From Symplocastrum torsivum CPER-KK1 (GTDB taxonomy: Bacteria > Cyanobacteriota > Cyanobacteriia > Cyanobacteriales > Coleofasciculaceae), in contig JAHHIF010000047.1 in the NCBI GenBank assembly GCA_019358875.1, positions 1-59,626 of the forward strand: DNA of 59,626 nt. The letters are read 5' to 3'. Numbering within the stretch: the first letter of the stretch is position 1; each line of letters starts with the position of its first letter. Shown here in pieces: positions 52,651-59,626 of the stretch. The position numbers and the translations under genes are program-made. The notes below the pieces were generated by a model. That model was given only the letters and a program-made list of their open reading frames with translations, did no database searches and was not told where the DNA came from.

Positions 52651-53634
52651 ATGCCTCAAGTTTCTGTGATTATCCCAGCCTACAATGCTGAACGCACCAT
52701 TAAGCAAACAATAGAATCCGTTCAGCAACAAACTTTCCAAGATTTTGAGTTAATTGTCATTAATGACGGCTCGAAAGACAGGACAGTAGAACTCGTTCAG
52801 AGTATCAAAGATGATCGTTTGAAATTTTTCTCGTATGAGAATGGTGGACTTCCAGTAGCTCGGAATCGCGGTATCTCTCACGCAACTGGAGAGTTTATTG
52901 CTTTTCTTGATGCTGATGATTTATGGACACCCGATAAGCTGGAACTACAACTGACAGCACTCGAGCAGCATCCAGAGGCAGGAGTTGCCTATAGCTGGAC
53001 TTCTTTTATGGATGTGAACGACCAAGGAGAAGCTGTATCCTTTCTGCCATCTCCCCAATATTCGTTTGAAGGTAATGTTTATGAAAAGTTGTTAGTCAGT
53101 GATTTTATTCACAGTGGCTCTAATACTTTGATTCGTAGGCAAGCGATCGCTTCTGCGGGAGAGTTCGATCCTACACTTAAATCCTGCGAAGACTGGGACT
53201 ATTGGCTGCGCTTAGCGACTCGTTGGCATTTCGTCGTCGTGCCTAAGCACCAAATCTTTTATCGTCGAACTCCAGGAGCAATGTCATCGAAAGTTGAGGT
53301 GATGAAGGAAGCTGCCCTGATCGCGATGGAAAAGGCTTACAAAGCAGCTCCACCAGAGCTGCAATATCTCAAAAGCTATACTTTGAATAGCTTTCACAAA
53401 TATTGTGCAGGTCAATATTTAGAACATTGCACTGATATGAGTGACGTGAGAAAAGCTCAGGAACACTTATGGTCAGCAATTCGCCTACAGCCAAAAACGT
53501 TACTCGATAAAGCAACTCAAAAATTAGTGATCAAGTTTTTGCTGAAACGAGTATTTTCCCCGAAGATTGTTAGTTATTTCTTCCATTGGATCAGAAAGCC
53601 TCTTGGTATACCTGCTCCAAGACTCCAACCCTGA
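52651..53634 (+). CDS. glycosyltransferase family 2 (paralogue A)
   Basis: A 327-residue GT2 enzyme. It has VSVIIPAYNAERTIKQTIES, VINDGSKDRT, GLPVARNRGISHATGEFIAF, LDADDLWTPDKLELQL near 88-103 and SCEDWDYWLRLATRWHFVVV. The protein is strongly similar throughout to the gene at 57680, more than to its neighbour at 51643, implying a duplication followed by separation by four genes. The two may add related sugars at different positions. It begins 42 bp after the previous gene. No membrane helix is certain. Confidence 0.92.
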   Translation: MPQVSVIIPAYNAERTIKQTIESVQQQTFQDFELIVINDGSKDRTVELVQSIKDDRLKFFSYENGGLPVARNRGISHATGEFIAFLDADDLWTPDKLELQLTALEQHPEAGVAYSWTSFMDVNDQGEAVSFLPSPQYSFEGNVYEKLLVSDFIHSGSNTLIRRQAIASAGEFDPTLKSCEDWDYWLRLATRWHFVVVPKHQIFYRRTPGAMSSKVEVMKEAALIAMEKAYKAAPPELQYLKSYTLNSFHKYCAGQYLEHCTDMSDVRKAQEHLWSAIRLQPKTLLDKATQKLVIKFLLKRVFSPKIVSYFFHWIRKPLGIPAPRLQP

Positions 53635-53686
53635 AAAAGCGATTGCCCTTAGACAAAACCATAGGGATGTATAGGAGTAGCTAATT

Positions 53687-55054
53687 TTGAGTAACCAATC
53701 AGAGCCAACGATCGCACTACTACACTGTTACGACTTAATTGATGACTTTTTAGATAGCATCAATATCTCCTTCGAGACATTCTGTAAGGAGTTTGTCGGG
53801 AGCTGGATGTTTGGCTACATCAATGCCCTCAAACAAGTTGGTGTACGGACGGTACTGTTTTGTATTTCCGCTCGTGTCGATCGACCATCGCGTTTTACTC
53901 ATGTGCCAACTGGTGCTTCGATTTGCGTGCTGCCTCCTTCTAAGATTTATCATGCCTATCGCGCTGTGCGGCGCAAGTCACTGAAAGCTTATGGGGCAAG
54001 TGAGGCTCAATCTTTTAAGAATATCCAGGATGACAGTACCCTCCGCCGTTCTCTGCTTACACCCGTTAAGGATTTGGCTAAGAGTGTCGGAACTTATCTA
54101 TCCACGCCACTAGGGTTGTTAGCCAGTGAACTCAGACAGGAAAATTGTCAGGCTATCTTGTGTCAGGAGTACGAGTATGCCCGCTTTGATAGTTGTGTAC
54201 TTCTGGGAAAGTTAATGCGTCTGCCAGTGTTTGCAACGTTTCAGGGAGGCGATCGCACCCAAAGCTGGCTCGAAGCACTTCCGCGACAGCTAGCGTTTCG
54301 TAGCTGCACGGGTGCGATTGTTGCTACGCAAACTGAGATTGAGCGAATCCAAACTCGTTACGGGATACCCTTTAGCAAGATAGCCCGTATTTTCAACCCA
54401 GTAGATGTGGTAGCTTGGCAGGCAAGCGATCGCATTGAGGCACGAGCCGCGCTAGATATTCCCCTGGATGCCAAAGTGGTTGCGTGGCATGGACGAGTTG
54501 AGATAGAGCGTAAAGGACTAGATATTTTATTGAATGCTTGGCAGCAAATCTGCAAGGAGCGTCCTGATCAAGAGCTGCGGCTACTACTAGTGGGAACGGG
54601 AAGCGATGCCGAGCGATTGCGCCAGAGCATTGACGAGATGCAGCTAAAGGGCGTGCTATGGCTTAACGAATTTGTAAGTAATCGCACTGTAATTCAGCGA
54701 TACCTCTCAGCCGCCAATGTTTACACTCTCCCGTCCCGACAAGAAGGCTTTCCCGTAGCGCCAATTGAGGCGATGTCCTGTGGTTTGCCTGTAGTAGCGG
54801 CTGATGCTCCTGGTGTACCTGACATTCTTGAAGGGGGCGAGGTTTCCGGCGGACTAGTTGTGCCACGAGGAGATGCAACAACACTAGCGCTAGCGCTAGG
54901 TCGTGTTTTGGATGATGAAGCTTGGGGACGTGAGTTGGGCAAGCGTGCTCGATGTCGAGTAGAGAGTTGCTTTGCGGCTAAGACTGTTGGCAAACAACTG
55001 CGTGATGTTCTGCTGACCCATAGCTTGCAGAACAAAGATGTAATTGCACTATAG
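53687..55054 (+). CDS. glycosyltransferase family 4
   Basis: A 455-residue GT-B enzyme with an unusually long N-terminal half (about 250 residues). The donor half has VAWHGRVEIERKGLDILL near 265 and the E-x7-E block SRQEGFPVAPIEAMSCGLPV near 347-366. It starts at TTG 53687, 10 bases after GGAG. No better start with a ribosome site is found nearby. Its end overlaps the possible start of the flippase gene, indicating coupling. The donor is unknown. Confidence 0.85.
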   Translation: MSNQSEPTIALLHCYDLIDDFLDSINISFETFCKEFVGSWMFGYINALKQVGVRTVLFCISARVDRPSRFTHVPTGASICVLPPSKIYHAYRAVRRKSLKAYGASEAQSFKNIQDDSTLRRSLLTPVKDLAKSVGTYLSTPLGLLASELRQENCQAILCQEYEYARFDSCVLLGKLMRLPVFATFQGGDRTQSWLEALPRQLAFRSCTGAIVATQTEIERIQTRYGIPFSKIARIFNPVDVVAWQASDRIEARAALDIPLDAKVVAWHGRVEIERKGLDILLNAWQQICKERPDQELRLLLVGTGSDAERLRQSIDEMQLKGVLWLNEFVSNRTVIQRYLSAANVYTLPSRQEGFPVAPIEAMSCGLPVVAADAPGVPDILEGGEVSGGLVVPRGDATTLALALGRVLDDEAWGRELGKRARCRVESCFAAKTVGKQLRDVLLTHSLQNKDVIAL

Positions 55055-56321
55055 CCGTATCCTGATGCTAATCAATAAGCTCAAGCAAATATCATCTGGT
55101 CAGTTTATTCGCAATGTTGGCTGGTTGGGAGGAGCAGAGCTAACGAATCGTGTCTTTCGTCTGGCAACGACAGTGGTTCTGGCTCGTATGTTCAGCCCCC
55201 AAGATTACGGACTAATGGCGGTGGTTTATACCACTTATGATTTTGCTACTGTTTTCACCCTTAAAGGTGGTATCGGGGCTAAGATTATTCAGGCTGACGA
55301 AAAGGATGTCAAAACTATATGTGATACATCCTACTGGCTGAATTGGATTCTGTGCGGGTCAATTTTTATTATCCTGTGTATTACTGCCTTCCCCATTGCA
55401 CAATTTTATGGTAATAATCAGCTCATTTTGCCCCTCTGCACAATTGCATCAGTCTACTTGATGTTTCCTTTGTTCATGGTTAATTCAGCCATAATTGAAC
55501 GAGAGAATCGGCTCAAAATTACGGCATTGTGCAATGCTACACAGTCATTATTAAGCAATACTATCATTGTCATTCTAGCTCTTATAGGTATGGGAATTTG
55601 GGCTATAGTTTGGGCTATGGTTCTGACAACTCCCGTATGGATTGTGATCTCTTGGATGAATTCTAAGTGGAGACCTCCTAAATCTTTTAATCTAGAGCGA
55701 GCGCGAGACATTATTAGCTTTGGTGGTAACCTGCTTGGCGTTGAACTATTAACTAAACTTAGATCTAACCTGGATTACCTACTAATTGGTAAATTTATTG
55801 GTATTGAAGCTCTAGGAGTCTACTATTTCGCATTTAATGCTGGATTAGGAATTAGTCTGAATGTTATTAATGCATTTACTTCTGCTGTATTCCCTTATTT
55901 TTGTGAAGTAAGAGAAAATCTGGGTGAATTGAAGATAAGATATCTGAGTACTCTTAAAAAAACTTACACAATTGTTGCTCCAATTATCCTTATACAATCA
56001 AGCTTGGCTCCTTTTTATGTTCCAATCATTTTTGGTCAACAATGGGTATCAGCAATTCCAATTCTGATAATTATCTGCTTATCAGCTCTGATGTTTCCTC
56101 TGATAGTGAATACGTATCAGCTTCTCAATGCTTTGGGTAAAACGAATATTACCCTTTACTGCAACCTAATTTACACTGGAATATTTGCAGCTTGCTTACT
56201 TGTAAGTGTGCATTCGGGAATTTTAGCAGTTGCCATAACAGTATTCATCTGTCAGGCATTGATTCTACCTCTCTTCAGTGTAGGAACTGTTAGATATTTA
56301 CAATTAAAGTTTGCATTTTAA
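55044..56321 (+). CDS. polysaccharide flippase (Wzx/MOP family)
   Basis: A 425-residue membrane protein with about 12 helices. The N-terminal GQFIRNVGWLGGAELTNRVF and LATTVVLARMFSPQDYGLMA blocks match Wzx/TuaB-type lipopolysaccharide-export flippases. It would move undecaprenyl-linked repeat units to the periplasm, where the Wzy-like protein polymerises them. Starting at TTG 55044 overlaps the previous gene by 11 bp; ATG 55065 (MLINKLKQ) is equally possible. Lys/Arg-rich cytoplasmic ends and a complete C-terminus suggest it works. Together with the Wzy- and Wzz-like genes it defines a Wzx/Wzy-type pathway. Confidence 0.88.
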   Translation: MHYSRILMLINKLKQISSGQFIRNVGWLGGAELTNRVFRLATTVVLARMFSPQDYGLMAVVYTTYDFATVFTLKGGIGAKIIQADEKDVKTICDTSYWLNWILCGSIFIILCITAFPIAQFYGNNQLILPLCTIASVYLMFPLFMVNSAIIERENRLKITALCNATQSLLSNTIIVILALIGMGIWAIVWAMVLTTPVWIVISWMNSKWRPPKSFNLERARDIISFGGNLLGVELLTKLRSNLDYLLIGKFIGIEALGVYYFAFNAGLGISLNVINAFTSAVFPYFCEVRENLGELKIRYLSTLKKTYTIVAPIILIQSSLAPFYVPIIFGQQWVSAIPILIIICLSALMFPLIVNTYQLLNALGKTNITLYCNLIYTGIFAACLLVSVHSGILAVAITVFICQALILPLFSVGTVRYLQLKFAF

Positions 56322-56453
56322 AATTTAAAAATCCATAGCGGTTATTACACCATTGAGGGAAATTGACTCCCTTTGCTATCAAATTTTCTAGCTGTAAAAA
56401 GCTATCTTACTTGTTCGATAAACGTTATTTTCCCAAGGAAAGCATATAGATTC

Positions 56454-57485
56454 ATGAAAACTCTTGTGGCCGGTTGGTTCAGTTTTGAAGGATGTAATGT
56501 TACGGCTGGCGATCTAATGGCACGAGACGTTGCCTGTGAATGGCTGGACAGTTTTGGTTATACGTATGATGTTGCTATTGCTCCTCCGTTAGTTGGCGGT
56601 GTTGATTGGCGTTCGGTCGATCCCAATACTTATTCACAAGTTGTGTTTGTCTGTGGCCCTTTTCCTCTGAAGAGACACTCTGTTGAATTTGTGCAACGCT
56701 TTAGTAATTGTCGTCTCATCGGTCTTGACTTATCAATGACCGAGCCGCTTACAGTTTGGAATCCCTTCGATGTACTTATAGAAAGAGACAGTTCCGCTGC
56801 TTCACACCCAGATATTTCTTTTGTTTGCCATCAAGCGAAGGTGCCTGTTGTGGGTATTATCCTAGTTCATCCACAACACGAATATGGCGACAAAGGCAAG
56901 CATCAAGTTGCAAATGATGCTGTTAACCGACTCATTGCCTCGCGGGAAATGGTAGCAGTGCCCATCGATACAGGTTTAGATCCAAACACCACAAATCTTC
57001 GCACCGCAGTCGAGGTCGAATCGCTAATTGCCCGTATGGATCTCGTGGTGACTACACGCTTGCACGGTACTGTGTTAGCCCTCAAAAACGGCGTTCCTAC
57101 CATCTCAATAGATGCAATTTCTGGAGGGGCTAAGGTTGTGCGTCAGGCCGAAAAGATTGGTTGGTCTATGGTGTTTTCTGTGGATAGTCTTTCCGACGAA
57201 ATGTTGGAAAAAGCCTTTGAGTACTGTCTAACAGAGGAAGCCAGAAAAAAAGCCAAAGAATGCCGCGAACAAGCTATTAAGGAACTCGAACAAGTACGTA
57301 ATGAATTTATCTCAGCGCTGAATTTGCCTAGTTCCTCAAGTGCGAGAGTGTTGTCTGAGGAAGCGCTCAATAAATATAACTACTTTTCTAACAGATGGTT
57401 CAAGCGATGGGAGCAACTAAGCGTTTTACGGTATCAAATAACAGACAACCTAAAATTGCTTTTTAAGCAGTTTTTTAGAGCCTAA
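56454..57485 (+). CDS. polysaccharide pyruvyl transferase family protein
   Basis: A 343-residue enzyme of the CsaB/polysaccharide pyruvyl transferase type, which adds a pyruvate ketal from phosphoenolpyruvate to a sugar and makes the polymer acidic. Visible pieces are VFVCGPFPLKRHS, ARMDLVVTTRLHGTVLALKN near 200-219 (the conserved RLHG) and GVPTISIDAISGGAKVVRQA. The start at 56454 (MKTLVAGW) is preferred over an ATG at 56373, which adds 27 residues without family character; AAGGAA lies upstream. It is the only decorating enzyme that appears intact in the cluster. Confidence 0.85.
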   Translation: MKTLVAGWFSFEGCNVTAGDLMARDVACEWLDSFGYTYDVAIAPPLVGGVDWRSVDPNTYSQVVFVCGPFPLKRHSVEFVQRFSNCRLIGLDLSMTEPLTVWNPFDVLIERDSSAASHPDISFVCHQAKVPVVGIILVHPQHEYGDKGKHQVANDAVNRLIASREMVAVPIDTGLDPNTTNLRTAVEVESLIARMDLVVTTRLHGTVLALKNGVPTISIDAISGGAKVVRQAEKIGWSMVFSVDSLSDEMLEKAFEYCLTEEARKKAKECREQAIKELEQVRNEFISALNLPSSSSARVLSEEALNKYNYFSNRWFKRWEQLSVLRYQITDNLKLLFKQFFRA

Positions 57486-57679
57486 GCTCATATTGGTTTT
57501 AAGTACTCCCAATAGAGTAATTCTAGCAAGAATATTGCTAAGTAACAGAGAGGTAGTAAGCATCAAAAACCCAATAAATTGGTAGCTACGTTCTTTGAGT
57601 ACTCCAGACATAAATAACCAGCGTTTTCGGTCAAGCTGTTAGTCAGTTTTATGACTTCAGGACATTGAGTTTATCTGTT

Positions 57680-58633
57680 ATGCCAACTATATCGGTTGTA
57701 ATTCCTGCTTATAACGCTGAGCGTACTGTTTTAAAAACAGTTGAATCAGTTCAAAAACAAACTTTCTCAGATATTGAAATAATTATAATTAATGATGGTT
57801 CTACAGACCGAACTCTAGAGCTACTTCAAAGTATCACAGACCAACGACTGAAGATTGTCTATTATAAAAATGGAGGTTTGCCTGTAGCTCGCAATCGCGG
57901 CATATCTCATGCTAACGGAGAGTTTATTTCCTTTATTGATGCTGATGATCTGTGGACACCGGATAAGTTAGAATTGCAACTTGCAGCTTTGCAGCAGCAT
58001 CCAGACGCAGGAGTTGCTTACAGTTGGACTTCTTATTTTATAGATGGGCAAGAAGAATCTATATCTCCTTATCACCCCGTATTTTTTGAAGGCAATGTTT
58101 ACGATAAGTTGCTAGTCAATAATATTGTTGGTAACGGCTCTAATATTCTAGTTCGTAGGAAAGCGATCGAGTCAGTAGGAGAGTTTGAGCCTACACTGAA
58201 ATCCTGCGAAGATTGGGACTTTTATATACGGCTAGCAGCTAAGTGGCATTTTGTTGTCGTGCCTAAGCACCAAATTCTCTATCGTCAATCTTCTAAAGCC
58301 ATGACATCCAAAGTTGAGGTTATGGAGAAAGAAGCACTGAGAGTGGTTGAAAGGGCATACCAAGCAGCTCCACCAGAATATCAATTTCTGAAAAACCAGA
58401 GCTTAGCTTGGGTTTACGAGTATTGTACACAACAATACTTAAAACACAGTATCGGCATGAGTGGGGTTCATCAGGCTAGTCAAAAATTATGGCAAGCCAT
58501 TCGTCTACATCCGCCGATTTTACTAGGAGATTATGCTCAAAGTCTTATGAGGTGGTTGATTAAAAAGTGGATATTCATGCAATTAGAAACCTGTCGGAGA
58601 GAAGCCCGTATAAGCAGAGCAACTGGAAAGTAG
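57680..58633 (+). CDS. glycosyltransferase family 2 (paralogue B)
   Basis: A 317-residue GT2 enzyme. It repeats the features of 52651 almost segment by segment: PTISVVIPAYNAERTVLKTV, IINDGSTDRT, GLPVARNRGISHANGEFISF, IDADDLWTPDKLELQL and SCEDWDFYIRLAAKWHFVVV. The DxD motif is kept (IDADDLW). I start at ATG 57680 because a TTG five codons upstream adds nothing conserved. The C-terminus diverges (RLHPPILLGDYAQSLMRWLI) from paralogue A. It probably arose by duplication within this locus. Confidence 0.92.
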   Translation: MPTISVVIPAYNAERTVLKTVESVQKQTFSDIEIIIINDGSTDRTLELLQSITDQRLKIVYYKNGGLPVARNRGISHANGEFISFIDADDLWTPDKLELQLAALQQHPDAGVAYSWTSYFIDGQEESISPYHPVFFEGNVYDKLLVNNIVGNGSNILVRRKAIESVGEFEPTLKSCEDWDFYIRLAAKWHFVVVPKHQILYRQSSKAMTSKVEVMEKEALRVVERAYQAAPPEYQFLKNQSLAWVYEYCTQQYLKHSIGMSGVHQASQKLWQAIRLHPPILLGDYAQSLMRWLIKKWIFMQLETCRREARISRATGK

Positions 58634-58693
58634 ATTTGGGGTGGAATCAAAAAAGCCAAGATTAGTTGCTGAGGAGAATCTTTTATAAAGGCG

Positions 58694-59476
58694 ATGAGAA
58701 TCAAAAAATTTCCTATTCTTCTCTCAATTGTCGTCGTACTACTGTGCTGTTTCAGTCCTAAAGTAGATGCCTATTATCAAAGGACAATCAATTCCATCAC
58801 AACGATTATTTCTGATATGACCGCTCCGCATGAGGGAATGCCACATGGTGTTCCAACAAGCTATAACTGGGCATCCAAGCCTCGTGTCGGTTGGGGAAAT
58901 AACCCACAGGGGTTCCAAGCCATGACGGCATGGGGACAACTGTATGAAGCTGCCACCGGAAATCCTGCTACCAACACCCGAGTTCAAATCAAAAATATTA
59001 GGGCGTACATGCTCAGCAATCGGAATGGGCAATGGTATCTTCTGCAAAGCTCGACAAGGGTTGAGGGAGCTGCATATCAAGAGGATTATGCTGGTGATGT
59101 TAATAAGGTCGCAGATATCCGATACGAACCGGATGGTAGCGTATCGGTTAAGCCAGGTCAGGGATACAACTACCACTTCTGGCCTCCAGGTCGAGCGTCG
59201 ATTGATCCCAACGATGTGGCTGGCATATTTACCACTGTGCAAGCAAGGCTGGTAATTGACAATCCAAAGCAAGCAAACGATAGAGCTAAGGCTCGTTATG
59301 TACTGAGTATGGGCGGCGATTACTGGCTAAACTTGACCGCTAACTGGGACAATTGGAAGACCAACGGCGATATAGGCATTGGTAAATTTAAGTACGTTTC
59401 AGCTAAGTGGTGGGCTTTCAATATGACTACTCTTTCATCAGCTCAGATTCTTCAAAACCCACCTCCTCTTGAGTAG
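58694..59476 (+). CDS. secreted protein of unknown family, end of EPS cluster
   Basis: A 260-residue protein with a clear signal peptide (KKFPILLSIVVVLLCCFSPK, cut after VDA). The mature part is rich in Trp, Tyr, Asn and Gly (PTSYNWASKPRVGWGNNPQG, QGYNYHFWPPGRASI, KYVSAKWWAFNM), the look of a beta-sandwich carbohydrate-binding or lyase-like domain. I do not recognise the family. Being last in the cluster and co-oriented, it may bind, trim or anchor the exported polysaccharide. The Cys residues are confined to the signal. No transmembrane tail is present. Confidence 0.6.
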   Translation: MRIKKFPILLSIVVVLLCCFSPKVDAYYQRTINSITTIISDMTAPHEGMPHGVPTSYNWASKPRVGWGNNPQGFQAMTAWGQLYEAATGNPATNTRVQIKNIRAYMLSNRNGQWYLLQSSTRVEGAAYQEDYAGDVNKVADIRYEPDGSVSVKPGQGYNYHFWPPGRASIDPNDVAGIFTTVQARLVIDNPKQANDRAKARYVLSMGGDYWLNLTANWDNWKTNGDIGIGKFKYVSAKWWAFNMTTLSSAQILQNPPPLE

Positions 59477-59496
59477 CAAAATTAGCGATTCCTGGT

Positions 59497-59626
59497 CTTG
59501 GCTATATAGGGCTTGCTGCACAAAGCCGAAACCCTTAGCCATCAATAGTTTAAGCGGGATTGATAGTTGCTCAGCTCCCAGGAAATCTGGTAAAATTCGT
59601 CAAAACCCTTGCACCCCCGCTCAGGT
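59497..59626. mobile_element. possible insertion-sequence end at window edge
   Basis: TATAGGGCTTGCTGCACAAA and the following AGCCGAAACCCTTAGCC resemble terminal sequences of several cyanobacterial insertion sequences (GGGCTTGCTG-type ends). The element would extend beyond the window, so neither its transposase nor the other end can be seen. Confidence 0.35.

Noticed and set aside
58739..59272. 177-codon minus-strand frame
   Set aside because: It lies antisense within the secreted-protein gene, which has a good signal peptide and start; the antisense frame shows no domain.

Overview
The window looks like chromosomal DNA of a filamentous (oscillatorialean/Coleofasciculus-like) cyanobacterium. 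The evidence is very frequent GCGATCGC (HIP1) octamers, a CpcS/CpeS-type phycobiliprotein lyase, a CSP41-like epimerase, paired cold-type RRM proteins, AAA-like/GAF and CHAT proteins, short tandem heptamer repeats between genes, and degraded insertion sequences. No rRNA, tRNA or CRISPR array was recognised.

Layout. (1) 1-9 kb: housekeeping and stress genes, mostly on the minus strand: aminotransferase, thioredoxin, Tat/lipoprotein solute-binding protein, phycobilin lyase, CobT-like phosphoribosyltransferase, DUF2232 membrane protein, universal stress protein and a Crp/Fnr regulator. (2) 9.5-17.3 kb: a 1004-residue acidic protein with an N-terminal coiled coil, an alpha/beta hydrolase, a gene-poor stretch with a coding remnant, terminator and large inverted repeat, an actin/Hsp70-fold ATPase with an ambiguous start, and an initiating sugar-phosphate transferase. 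(3) 17.4-24 kb: pgsA (its ATG touches a terminator hairpin), a PRC-barrel/DUF2382 protein, CSP41-like, surE, a large GIY-YIG nuclease-like protein, and two tandem RRM genes duplicated with their long leaders. (4) 24-41 kb: signalling and surface genes: Ser/Thr kinase with zinc ribbon and membrane tail, AAA-like protein with four GAF domains, sodium/solute symporter divergent from a Gfo/Idh oxidoreductase, BamE-like protein, an exported TPS-adhesin/CHAT-protease fusion with a DPDT/NPDP linker, acetoacetate-decarboxylase-like enzyme and a kexin-like subtilase. (5) 41-44 kb: small periplasmic protein, the BolA/monothiol glutaredoxin pair, then two broken transposase genes, one inside an element with perfect 19-bp terminal inverted repeats. 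(6) 44-59.5 kb: an exopolysaccharide cluster, all on the plus strand: three GT4 and three GT2 glycosyltransferases, GalE, Wzz-like, Wzy-like and Wzx-like proteins, a polysaccharide pyruvyl transferase, a STAS regulator, an acyltransferase stub and a secreted protein of unknown family. The right edge resembles the end of another insertion sequence.

The most notable observations are: two conserved enzymes that carry short intergenic-type repeats inserted in frame (CobT-like, and the AAA domain of the GAF protein, where the insert is 45 bp with 9-bp direct repeats); the exported CHAT protease; the large GIY-YIG protein followed by two hairpins; the duplicated rbp leaders; the terminator touching pgsA; and the modular EPS cluster with a lost acyltransferase and an unrecognised secreted product. 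All functional calls come from reading motifs by eye; no database search was run.
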